Below, piece after piece: positions 24,949 through 38,439 of a stretch of 64,000 nt of DNA (position 1 is the stretch's first letter; each line of letters starts with the position of its first letter). The translations under genes were made by a program, and so were the position numbers. The DNA is taken from positions 13,764,001 through 13,828,000 of the forward strand of contig NC_060116.1 of assembly GCF_021155765.1 (NCBI RefSeq), given 5' to 3'. Source of the DNA: Diprion similis. Lineage: Eukaryota > Arthropoda > Insecta > Hymenoptera > Diprionidae. Below the pieces are notes generated by a model. It saw only the letters and a program-made list of their open reading frames with translations. It had not been told where the DNA came from and searched no databases.

Positions 24949-25102
24949 TATTTAGTAAAGTTATTGTTTTTCTCCCCTTATATATGCGGGAAGCATAGTT
25001 GAGATTAAGTAATTATTGTATACATGTGTTTGTAGCTTGGAAAATGTCCTATAGGATTACGAATGAATTATAATTAAATACATGGTGATGATTGAAATGG
25101 AA

Positions 25103-25134
25103 AATAAAAGTACGATTATTACATGAAAAATAAA
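25103..25134 (+). terminator. Polyadenylation signals of the decarboxylase gene
   Basis: Two AATAAA hexamers, at 25103-25108 and about 25129-25134, lie 155-185 bp after the stop codon at 24948. Confidence 0.6.
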
Positions 25135-27499
25135 GTCGTAATAAAAACTTCGTACATATAATTAGGTATGTGTAAACGGCTAATACAGTTGGTAAGTATA
25201 TATCTTAAAGGTAATTATGAAGGTTTATAAAGTTAAATTGTGGCACGTGTGTAAATCTTCGCAAACATAGCGTATAAATCAAATAACTCGTAACGTTTAT
25301 ATGTATAGTATGTCATAACATAAAATGCTTCGTATATAGACGTACGAGGTGAACGTGAAACGGGTGATATTAGATATCACACGAATCACATAAAAATGTC
25401 TATTTACGTATTAACGCGGGATTGATTCGAGGATATTTCATAGGATTATTGAGATTTTCCGTTATACTCTACGTACCATATTCACCGTTATGTTAACGCA
25501 TGTATGTACTGTGTAATTATTAACTTACGGTGGTAAAAATCAATAACTGATCGGTCACTACGACGCAATTACTTGTTTAGTACAATCAATAAGTGACTCA
25601 ATATGAGTCATATCTCATCTTTCATGAGTCCGCAAAATATACTTGTACGTATATGCATTATATCTGGAACACTAATAATACCTTAATCAATTATTTATGC
25701 AATATAATAATAATATATATATATATATACCTATCGACTTAAGGCACCATTCAATTCATTCGCTTGTATATTCCTTACGTCAAAATGCATAATGCGGCAC
25801 GTCATACTGTCTTAAAAAATAACTAATCACTAAGCGTATATATACACATAAAATCCAAAGATGGCACTAAAATGTCACATTTCAATATATAAATTCGAAA
25901 AACGCGATTCTATCAAAATAATGATGTACATGTATAATGTATATAATTATATATAAACTATTATAATACAATGTACGGTATTTACATAACAAATATATAT
26001 AAAACTTTTTTTTAATTTCTTGACTTGATCGTATATACGTTATATATTAGAGGCTACGTTAAAAGTTATCGATTATCTTCGACGCGCGCGTAACATTACG
26101 GTTATTACAATATTACAGTGATTTTCGCGAACCTTTATACAAATGTGTGGTTGAATGCCCGTGCCTTCCGGTCAATTAAATTATAGTAGTTTCAACTCCT
26201 GTTTTTTTTTCTCTACCTTGTTCAATTTTCTCAATCTAATTTGTTTGAACCAATTCAATTTACTCGCTTCGTAATCTTCGTTTGCTCTGTTCTTTGATTA
26301 GAACATTTATCACCTTATTTTTTAGAACAGGGTTATTGTCACACGAAAAAAAAAAAATTAATGCAATTGGGAGTTAGAATTGAATTCCAACTACGATTCC
26401 GTAACTCAAGCAAGGACAAGGCACTGGGAATACTTAAAATTGATCACATACTCCTTATGCATAGTCAAATGAATGATTTAAAAGAAGAATTATATCTCAA
26501 TAGCATGCAATGATCCTGTTATTTTCGAAAGTTTTTTTTCCTTTTCTTATTTTGCTCGTTGAATTCCACTATACTTGTTAATTGACGTTCTTGCAGTATT
26601 GAGCAACGGTCGATTTTTTGTTTAATCACTAGTTTAACGTATTACATTAATTAACGATATTATTCTACATGAAACACTTAACACAAACGCTACTGTTAAT
26701 AAGGCACTTAGTATTCCTAACTAATAGCTCGTGACGGATATTCAAATGCGAATAAGAAGATTTCTCGACCGTGGGAACGATCAGTGTAAGACCTTGAATT
26801 AAAATACTTTGAATAAAATGTGAAACATATTTCGCGTTGCGGTTTACATTCGGCCGTTTGTCATTAAAATATATCTATCTATAAGCTAACCCTATGTAAG
26901 CAAAACCGCGATTGAACCATGATTTAAATAATGAAAAATTAAATGATATCAGCTGTAACGGTAAGTAAGTAAACACAGAAATTGATATAACCTAAAATGA
27001 AACGCAAGAAAATTGTATTGGAATTACGCGAACGGAAGAAAAGAACAAAAACCTGTATACAATGAAAAAATAAAAACGTACGTTTGTAAAATCTGTCATA
27101 TAATATAATAATAAAAAACAAAAATAACGGGGAAGGGAACAAAAAAAAAAAAAAAACCGGGAACATCTGTTAACACTATAGAATAAACTTAAAACAAAAT
27201 CGTGGCCCACGCTCGTTATACGTGTTCATAGGCTTGTCATCTTGGGGCGAAACGATTCTCGCCTTGTTCCTCGATCGTTGAATAAAGAACCGGCTAATTA
27301 CGTTTGAGACATTTTCTCCCTCCAACTAGTCCGGGCTTTCGCATCCTGATAAGGACTTTCCGTCTACCCGTTTCCGCGTTGGGTAATTGCCGAAACGCCA
27401 TGCGTTATTTTGCACCTAATTAACCGCAAGTGCATTCTTGATCCTCGATCCTCAAGTGCGATACAACCGCCTGTTACTTGCGCGGCAATCTCTCGACTC
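25135..27499. other. AT-rich convergent intergenic interval
   Basis: This lies between two convergent genes and must include the semaphorin 3' UTR on its right side. It is strongly AT-rich with TA runs (for example about 25705-25730 and 25925-26000) and homopolymer A tracts near 26347 and 27142. No open frame has any recognisable product. Confidence 0.5.
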
Positions 27500-30400
27500 T
27501 CAGTAATACTTGTCTTGGTCCAGGTCGGCCCTTATATGCGGTTGTCCGTGACTGTTTCTTTTCAGGGTTGCAGACTCATAGTCCAAGCTCTTCGGGTACA
27601 ACTTCGGACTTCCGAGTCCTCCGTTAACGTTAGGATTGTTCTTGGTACGAAGAGTTCCGTTGCCGTTTGTGCTTCCGGAAAAACTTGGCTGTCGCTTGGT
27701 GTTCACCTGGAATTTGAAGGTTGACTTTAGATTGCAACGTTTACAGAAAGACACCGTACACACGTCATCAAAAGCCAGTAGCTATCCTCACCTCCTTCAG
27801 AGGTACCGTAACGTATGGATTTTGCTTGCTGATGTAATGCGGGCTCCCCGGAACTCGCGGCTGTCGACGTTTTTGGTAAACGAAGCACAGCGCTCCCGCC
27901 AACAGTATTCCAATCACGAAACCACTGATGCACCCTCCTACCACGGCTCCGACGGATATACCAGCAGCATCGACGCTGCGCGGAAGGGCGTTAGAGATAT
28001 CTGGAAATAGCAACAGGTTCACGGTGTAAAGTTCCAGATCGCAGAAAAGTGTTTCAAAGTTGTCCTTACTTTAAAAATTCATACAAAGATTAATAAACTC
28101 CACATCATTTTTCACCAATTCAGTCTTAGACTTAAGGCTCACGTACCAGTTTAAACTCATTATGCCACACAATTGTCTGTCTATCTACCATCAATGACCT
28201 CCAAATATAAGAATTACTAAGCATTTTTCCACCAACCATTGTCCATCCAGTCGACAGGGCAGACTCTGGTTTCGCGTGCGCGTTCAAGAGCGCAAGGTTC
28301 CTGGATACAAAGTCGTTTCCGGTGTTGTTGCCCCTCTAAATTGCAGGGGGTCCAAGAGCTCCACTGACCCCAACCACGGAGATATTCGCAGCTCGGCATC
28401 TCGCAGGTTTCCCTTGCAGTAGAAGGTCCCTCGCAGCCATTTTCCGCATCTTCCTCGGGGTCGAAATCCTCGTCTTCGTCATCGTTACCAAACCTTGTCA
28501 AGCACTTCCTCGACCGCCATCGGACTCCGACACCGCAGGATACCGAACACTCAGACCAGTCCGTCCAGCAGGACCATTGCCCTGCACCGCTGCTCTCTCG
28601 ACATGGTTGAATGTTGCAAAACCTCGACTGCTTTGAGTTCTCACTCGAAACTGCGTCCGCGTTTTCGCATAGTGGTGACTCGCATTGCCTTATCTGTCGA
28701 GATAATTGTTATTCGTTTCAATCCTCGTCCGGAGTCCTTGGACAACTTAATCGAATTATCCGATCCCATGACTCAAAATTTTCTTCTGATAGCTGGTCAG
28801 TGAAAATCAAAAATTAATTCCATGCTCACCCTGTGCTGAATGCCCGTTCCGCATGTTCGTGTGCAAGTAGTCCAGGACGACCATTCGCCCCAGCCATCTT
28901 CCGAAGGTTCGCTTGATCCAGCGCCCATGGCTTTCAGGCATGATCCATCCGAGTTGCAGTATCGTTCCTCTTTTGACATTTGGATGCGAAGTCCAGACGG
29001 GTCTTTAGACTGAACCCGACAGCTGAAGCGGTAGCGTTTTTCCGTGTAGCCGACAGCTGACACGGTAGAGTTTACCGAAAGCCACGGCGTCATTGCCGAG
29101 GATCGCTTTTCGTCCTCGCATTGATGTGTGTTACAGTCCTCGATCTGGATTGACAATTCGGACCAAGGATATAATCGATTATTGCAATTATTATACGAAT
29201 CGCACGTACCGGCCTGCACGCTCAGTAATCAATTGTGTCAAGCTATCTGTATAAATGTTATTATTCGTCATTGAACGAGGTTTTGCTCACCTGGAAACCG
29301 CAGCCTGGACATTCCGCACCACCGTCACTTGGCAAAGGATTATCACACGTTCGCCTTCTCGTACGAGTTCCTGAGAATATAATTAAGCCAAAGTTACTCT
29401 AAATGTATCAGAATTAGTGCTGTGAGATTAATCGATTAATCGGTAGCTTTGATTAATCGTTTTTCCTATTAATCGACTAATCGATGATTTCGGTTAATCA
29501 GAACACAGTTTGAGTTCTAATCAACAAGATTAAAATCAATCATTCTCGGGTTAGAGAGATTTCCACATCGATCTCGGCCATAATAATTGCGTCATGCGAA
29601 AAAATACTCGTAACGAAACTTATGGATTCTCACCTCCCCCGCAAGGCCTCGAGCACTTGTCCCAAGGTGACCACTGGGACCACTGTCCATTTTTGGGAGG
29701 CGGTGCAGCCTTGGCGGGAGTTGGACAGGGTGGTAATTCGAGGCAGACGCTTTCGGTGTGATCATATCCGACGCAAACTCTGCCGCCGAATGCAGGTGCG
29801 GGATTACCGCAGGTCCTACGGCGCGTTTTCATCGCAAAACCACAAGTTTGAGAGCACTCCGACCATGCCGACCACGCCGTCCATTCCCCGTGCACCGTGC
29901 AGTTGGACACTCTCACCTTCGTTCCCACGCAACCCGCACCACCATGCTTTGGCGGAGGGTTATTGCACTCTCTGGTCTGACACTGGCACATGTCGGTGCT
30001 CTGGGAATTTGAAAAGTTTTTTCATTACACCCGGGCATATATGTAAATTTTTTCTCTACGAAAACAAAGTTCGAGTTTGAGAGAAGTTGGGGTCCATGAG
30101 CGACTCAGGCGTGTGATACGTACTTCCTTAGTGTCGTCGTAATTGTGGCCGTGGTGAGAATGCGGCATTTGCACTGCAGTTCCGTGTTGGCATGGTGCCC
30201 AGGCGCTCCATGAGCTCCATCCTCCGTCCACCGGGTCTGTCAATACGGGACAGTGCGTGGCTTGCTGGGACCAGTGAGTATCGAGATAGGCGTGCGACGG
30301 TATGGCAGCGCACTTTTGCGTCATGTCGTTCCACCCGCAGTATGGTTCCTGGGAATTCAGGCATGCCTGACGGCCACGATGCCGATGACACTGAGCGGCT

Positions 30401-32198
30401 GGTATCCTGATACGTAGATAAATGCATAAGATCAGGACATTGAAAGATGGCCGAGTAATCAGAATAGTTGGCTCAAACGCGTCGCGCTACCTCAGAAGAC
30501 CGTTCTCCATTCCCACGTAGAGGCTCTGAGTGTCCTTCAGGAACTGTAAAGTCATAACAGAGGATGGCAGTGGGCCCCAAACCTCGAGGACGCAGGTTTC
30601 CTGGGTCCTAGGTAGAACGGATATCTTCTTGACGAGCCCCTCCGTCGTGGCGACGTAGAGGACCGTCACAGTCCGGTGAACCTTGGTCGGTGTAGCGTCG
30701 ACGGCGATGTGCGTGAACCTGAGCGAATCGGAAGAAAAATGGAAGAGTTCAGAATTGGTATAGAGACATCGGAAGTCGTCACGTGGAAAGAATGTCAAGA
30801 CACCACTGTTTACCTTTCCATGGTCGTCGTATGGAGCGGTTCCAAAGTGGCGCCCTGAACAGCGTCATCCATGAGCTGGTACCGCTGGGTGTCAAGAAGC
30901 TGGTTGGCCGCGTTGGTTGTCGGAATGCCGCAGTGCTGTCTATTGCGATGTGCGACAGGCCTGCGTTCCCATGCAGAACCGGAGTTCTCCTGATGTTTGT
31001 AAGGCCCATTGAACGAAGCGCTGATGGCGGACATGTTGAAGGCACAAATGGCGGAGCCAGGGATGCTGTTACTGTTGTGTGAGGTGAAAAGAAAAGGAAC
31101 ATGAGCGTGGGTTCCGAGTTGGGAAACATCGGGTTGCGCATGAAATAGACCGCGTTGCTTATTGCTGATAAGAACCGAGACGAAGAGCTCCGTGATTCTT
31201 CAGGAAAGCTGGCGGCTAATTGATCAAACGCCATGAGCAAAGCCCGGCTGACCGCCCACGTAATTAAATCCGATCTGCACGACACGCGATCACCGGCGCT
31301 TTTATTAACGTGTTATTAAACGGATTCAGATCTCATCCGTAACACAATACCAAAATGATTATCACCCGTTGCACCCAGTCGAAGCTCCGTCGCCGTGGGT
31401 GGCCACGGCGGAACATCCTGCAGATATTCGACTCTGTTTGATAACGGATCGATGTAGCGTGTAATGCTACCAATAGGTATAGCCGACCACCGGGTGTTAC
31501 TTTCATTCGTTAAACCCTGCGGCTGACGATCTTCCGTCACATCGCAACGCTTCAAGGAATAATCGAAGACTCCTTCATTCGATCAATTAACTCATCTAAT
31601 TACCTTGGCGTCGTAAATGTGGCGTAGACAATGCCTTCCTCAGGCTGATAAGCCGCACCCTGTATCTCGTCGTAGTAGAAAGGGAATTCTCCTGGCAAGG
31701 AACAGTTCAATCTGGCCTTGCTAAAGGTCGTCCAGATATCCTGCATTATCGTCTGACCCCCAGGATCATTTTTGCACACCCTGGCTATCCTCGAGTAGAT
31801 TTTCTGCGGAAAAGAAATGTCCGTTTTGCAATTTCTTGAAGTATGATTACCATGAAGCAACGCCGTGTTCAGTGGTCTGTCACGACTTTGCATAACTCAG
31901 ACTGACCACAGTCCTGCAATAAATTGATCAAATGGATATAATCTGGTAATAGAATCTGCAGTAGGATGCACCTGCAGTGCGGCTACTAGGACTGCAACTG
32001 TGTTACGCTACGGCGATCTTTAGCAGCTAGGCGACCTTAACGGTAGGAATAAAGGAGAAAAAGTGCGTTAAAGGTGCGCGCTAATGACGCGTCAATCAGC
32101 ATTCTCGGATGTATCACGTAACGCGCCAAGACGAATTATGTAACGGTTCGTCCGCGTTCTCGAGCAACAGGTGTGGTGCTCATTCTGAATGCTAAACG

Positions 32199-32233
<35 letters not shown>

Positions 32234-35200
32234 TCTATAATCGTCATAAGGAGAGTACACGTAACATACCTTTCCGCAATTCATGTACTCCACCGCAGAT
32301 TCCCTGAATAGAAAATAGACGTGGTCCTCGGTCTCGAAGCTGCCAACGAACTGCGGGTCGTTGAGCCATCTGGAAATTGGAACAACGTCAGTTGTGCAAT
32401 TGAGTCAGTTGTGAAAACTGGTGAACAAAATGCGTTCCTAAACTAACCTGGGATCGTATTGATGTGTCCTAAGATTCGGAGCGGCCAGGGTTCTGTAGAT
32501 TGCTGGATGAGCCCCAGCGAAATCGGTCGGTGCTCCGGCGAACAGACCTCCGGATGGTCCCATGGCGAGCAAGGCCGTGACATTGGCGTGGGGAGAATAA
32601 GGGCACATCGCAACGCCCGTCATCCACGTCGTGACGCTGTTTATGTTCTCGATCTGGAACATAGAGCAGATGGAACGAATGGTTTAATGCTGGAATACTC
32701 AGTCTTCTTTTCGAAATGCCATCGGGGTGACGCCACACATGCGAGGCAGTCAAGCGAGTAATCATACACCCTGCATGTGCATAGAGTCGATTAGGACTGC
32801 AATTACCAGCAATAGCTAATGTTAGCTGAGTATTTCTGTGATCCTAGATCAAGGGACGTGATCGCAGCGATGTTACCACTGATATAACGGATGATCTTAC
32901 GGTCTAAAAGTACCAACGACAGCTCAAGGTCGAAAAAATATTCGGTATACCAGCACATGTAGTCGTAGCTAATCACGAGTTATGACTATAATTGGCGATC
33001 AGGATGGACTGGACTTACACAAGCTAGGAGGATTGATAGAAACTGAAGTGTTTCGAGGTCTTCTTATATCGTTGCTGACAAACGCAAACTAAAAAACAAT
33101 CTCTACGAAAAATAAGATGGAAAAATCTCTCAGTTCTCACCTCTCTCCACGTGCATTGAGGACTGAAGGCGTTTGTACCACATGCGAAGAGGCTCTTCCC
33201 GTTGCTAAGTACGACCTTGATGTAGTTGTGGCAGTCATCGGCACTCTGTCCCTTGTCCTGACATACAGTTGCCTTTTCTGGTGGCGCTGTCCAGGGCGCG
33301 TGCTCGAGGACGGTGAGAGGGCTGAGCGTTAGTCGAAACAAGTTGTCCCTGTAATCAGAAATCGAGATGGTCGATGTTCAGAGATAGTTACTAACAGAGT
33401 TTCCACAGCAGCGTTTCTTCGGACGTGACGATCAGTCTCGAGTTTCACGTTACACCTATACATTGGGTATGCCTGTCGTTAAGAAAGTAAAAGATGCATG
33501 TACCCCAGGAGCTACGTGCTTGACAAGAAAGCAGTTACACACTACCAGTTAGAACGTATGTACCTATAATGTATACCATATAGTTCGAAAACGGTTGGTA
33601 TAAGCGGTGATTTCTATGCAAAGATGTAGGCAGACAGTCGGGGCGGGTATGCGTTAGTTACACGAGTGACTTTCGTGGTTTTCATCTCTTCTCATTGTGA
33701 GAAACGTTGCTGAGAATTACAAACGCACAGGTGCACTATTCGTCCCATTCCGTGTAATGTTTCAGGAGGCATTCATTCGGGGCACGTATGGATCATTATG
33801 TCAGCGGTAACTGAATTTCTTTCTTTCTTCCTTTCTTTCTTTATTTTATTTTCTGTTTTTCTCTTCTATTCACGAGAATCTTAGCAGGCCAGTTTCGTTC
33901 TTTTTCTATCGCCTTACGCGTGTCCATTTGGTCGTCCTCCGTTCCCGTCCTCGTTAAAAGGGCCGGTAACGGAGCGTAGCGGGATCGTTGGCCATACTAA
34001 ATATGTCGGGAAGTACCGTGGGACAGGCTAATTGTACCCGCATAACCAACCACAGTCGTTTGAATTAAGTAGTTGGTAAATAACAATGCAGTGGTTGAAA
34101 CAAGTAGTATCGAGTAACCATTTGTAGAAGACATTGAGTTGTACCAGCTTCCGAAGCAGACGACGTTGCTCAAGTAAAACACATACCTACATTACGAAGC
34201 CGGCACTTTGAATCGAGAAACCATGTGAATCTACACCGAACAGAATTGTCGCGATAGCGTTTATACGAGGCAGGCATATTTCATTTGCATATACCGATCG
34301 CGCATGCATCGTTTTCTGATCGCAAATCGGAGTAGCGGGGTGGTACAGCGAAAGAGATCGGTTATCGATCGGCATCTAATGGATCCTCCAGATCTTACGA
34401 TCCACCGAGTGTTATAAATAAATCGTTGAGTGTAGGCAGGCAGTCCCTGATCTATAGCTGAATCCGGAGTCAAGACTGCGGAATTCCTCGATCGCCGCAG
34501 GAGCTCGCCAAGTGGCACTGCGCGTCGGTGGAAAGGGAGATACCCGATTTTCGAAGTGTGTGATTTTACACGCGTGCACGCGTACGATACGAGAAGAAGC
34601 ACGCGTGCGTCGCAGCGAGAATCGTATCGATGCGATGGTGAAAAATCGGCAACAGCTCGTACGTCCCTGCGTCATGCTGTATTATGCATATAGCTCTCCG
34701 TCCGATTGGGAGGCAATAAATATGGCGGACTGCACCGACTATAAATTATCATTGGTTTATAAATAGTCCCTACTTATACGCTTGAAATCCCGACCACGTT
34801 ATCCTTGTGGTACACGATGTCGATTTAAATTCGTCCCTGTGATATATCATGTACATCGCGGTTTTTTCTTTCTTTCCACTTTAACTTTTTGTCAACCTCC
34901 CTTCTCAAGGACAAATATTCCGCTGATACCGATTCTCCGAACTACCTAATATGTTCGGGGTGTACGAGAACGATGAGAGGGGATGGAACGGGGCTCTTTC
35001 CAACTCTGATTTGTAGTTTTATGCACGTTGCCCACATTATTAAACGAAAAAATTGTGTTATAAATTAAAAAAATATGATTATATGCGGTAAGAGCGATAA
35101 ATATCAAATCCAATTTCACCTTGATTGCAAAATATAATTTATGCTGCATGTATACAGTGTTTCGTTGCTATCAAAAATGGTCAGCAAAAATGTAATAAAC

Positions 35201-38200
35201 AAAAATATGTTCCTCGAATGAAGAATTTCGACGAATTTATACCGGTTTGGGAATGGATAAGAGTGTTATATCAGTATACACGGCAGCTGCGGTCAATAAT
35301 CTGAGTAATTCGCGATATGGGATATTGGCACTTGTATCGAATCGTTCAATTAAATTAACCCGTTCTCGTAACGTGCGGACGCAGTCGCGTTTAGAACGAC
35401 TAATTGCCAGATTAGGATTATGTACCGCGAGAAAGAAAGAGAGAAAGAGAGCGATTCCTGAACATATTATAATCGCTGGACAATCAATTCCGTCAACTTC
35501 TGTTAGTGCGCGAGGCGTGTAATAATAACGAGAATAGATATATATATATACACATAGGTATACAAGAAACTCGTGTGAGAATTGCATATCACATATACGA
35601 GGCTGGTTTAACGCCCACGCGTTTGTTTTATCTATAAATTAGATCGTGACGAGGGGAAATAGCAGCTCATTAGTACAAAGGGAAACACACACGGTAGGAC
35701 CGAGTCGTCGTATTACGGTATTAAAACTAATAAGGTGACGACAGGTTCACACGGCCCTGTTGGAACGCTCGGCTTATGCATGGCTAGATAATTGAGTCCC
35801 CACCTCACGTGCGACTCGATACCTATTCCGTCAATTCTCTCTCCTTATTCTCTCCATTTCGCCCGGTTTTCCTCGCCGACACTGGAGCGCTTATAAACGA
35901 CGACAACGACAACGACGACGACGACGACGACGACTTTTCTAGCGCCAGAAGGAGCGCGGCGCCTGCGTAGGCGAATCTCGATCTACGATTGCTCCAGCGG
36001 TTAATAAATAATTATTATTAACAGCGGTACAAGTGCCGACCGTTGCATTCCAATTAATAACGCTGACCGTGTCTCCTGTTCTTATAGAGACCCGCACGCT
36101 GCTTACACGCCCTTATGCAGACCGACATTCTGGCGAAATGGAACCTCTGGGTTGCTCGCATTTCCGTTAACGGGACAAAGTCACCCTCATTGTCACAAAG
36201 AACGTGACAAACCGCGAGCTACTTCCGCAAGGCATAATTGTTTCCGCGATTAATCGTCGTCTACTTGGGTTTGACGGTGATTTGAAATTTTCAAAACCTC
36301 AAAAACCAAGTTTCGAGACTTTGGTACTCTACAAAAAAAAAAACAACAACAAATTACTTCAGAAAGCCTGTAGAGATCGGTTACCTAAATATAATTAAAA
36401 TAAAATTTCGATATTAAAGCGAAAACACTTGATAGATATTGAGACGAATTGAGATCCGACGTTCGAAGGTGATGAGATTTTTCCGTTGCCCTAATTCCCG
36501 GGTTATCATTAGGTTGGCACCGCTAAGCTGTACTATGCAACACGATTTGAGACCAAGTTGCTGACCACCAATTTATCAGTTAGAAGAGAGCGCGCTGCTA
36601 TGGAACGTGAATCGTGATATCACGGTTGCGCATGCTTTTAAGTACCCCTGTGAGATGACTGACGAGAACTCGACACTAAAAGAGAGAAGCTGCCATCCAG
36701 GGTTGTGGACCACGTCGGCTTTGAGAGCGCACGTCGTTCCTACGCCGCATTGAAACAACATTGAAACAGATTACTTCCTGCTCAGTACGTACGTACGTCT
36801 CTTTTAGTAACTACGACGTCTACGACGCAACGCAACGCAGCGCAAGTACACTTTACATTGCATACGTTTATACTTTGCTTACAGGACAATTACGAGACGA
36901 AACTCTCTAATCGGCTCTCTTTACAGTACAGCTTAGAGAGTCGCGGCTGCGGTGCAGTTGGCAAAAAGAAACGCCCTGCGGTGTAAAATATGAAATAAGA
37001 AATCGGCCAGTATCTACCTCGTCGTGAAATCCATGAAACGATAAAAATTATAGCCTTCGGTGGTTTCTCCGCTATTTCACCCTTCTTTAACCGTATACAT
37101 ATATACACGTCAAAGTATTGCAAGATATTTTAATTTGTATTGACGGGCAATTGAAATCACAATTTCGAAATACCAGAAACCAAAATTTTTCAAAAATGAA
37201 GACAACGAAGGTTGTTTTTGTGAAATGAAAAAATGGATGATCGTTATTATAATTATTTCAGAGAAATAAATGACAAGTATAATAACAGTTGCTAGTATTA
37301 TCGAGGCGGAAAACGTAAACATCTGCTAATGAGTAATGGGTAGAAGCATGAATCTTCACAGTGTATATATACGAGTGTACACATATATGTATACAAGCGT
37401 CCAATTTATCGTTAAAAATAATTTTTCTACCCGTTTAAAAAAATTTGCTATTCAACGACCCACGTTGCATTGTAGAAATTTATCCACCACTCTTTCTTCT
37501 TCCGATTGCCAATACATGCAAGAATAATAACGATAGTAATAATAATAATAATGCCTGAAACTCCAGCTGCAGCGTCTATTTTAGTTAGGTGAGACCGCGT
37601 GTGCGGAATTCGCCTTTGCCCGCCATGCCACGACATAAGAAAGAAAAGAAGAAAAATGCACATAATCCGAACATCGTACAATGCCCACGATAAACGAAAC
37701 GAAACAGCAAATATGCAGATGAGTGGGCGCCGATCGTTGCGGCGTCGCGTTTATATGTCTACACAAGAACCAACCGGTGAAGGAGAGAGAGAGAGAGAGA
37801 GGCAAAGGGAGAGACCTGTCGATAGAAATAGCATCGGTGCATACAGAGAGCCCGATATTGCGGACGCGCGTTTCGCACGATATGGCAAAAAAGAGGTTGA
37901 GAGTAGAGAGGGCGAAAATAAAAAAACCAAAAAAACCAAAAAAACAAAATGAAACGAGAGCGACAAATAAAAGCCTGGAAAATACAACACCGTGCGTCGG
38001 GAGAGCAAAGTTAGTGCCGGAGATAAGCCGCACCTGAGGCTCTCTATCGCTATCTTTAGAGGCGTGGTCCTCGCGCTACGATTCTTATACCCTCCAGCTT
38101 AACTCACTCGCGGCCTTTACGGTCTTGCGGACTCCTGATATCCTCACCGTGTATACTTCGTTTATTTTATACATAACGTAACATGTGTATATAGTTGTTT

Positions 38201-38407
38201 ACATAAGGTACCGCACTGTGCGATATAATAATGCAGCCGATATTTATTCATCCCATCTTATATCGGTATATATATATATGGATATTTGTTATTTCGACTC
38301 TGTACTTTTAATTTTCTCCACGATTAAATTATCCTCGTATAATAACGTTCCTAAATTTTATTCTATACAATTTTTTACCAACACGTTCAGTAAATTGTGT
38401 GATGTCA

Positions 38408-38439
<32 letters not shown>

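Noticed and set aside
30779-31285. 168-codon minus-strand open frame.
   Set aside because: It overlaps the sema exon 30814-31065 in the wrong frame; the in-phase sema reading (IPGSAICAFNMSAISASF) is clearly the real one.
31316-31555. 79-codon open frame in a semaphorin intron, considered as an alternative exon.
   Set aside because: The flanking exons already join in phase within the sema fold, and no usable donor follows this stretch.
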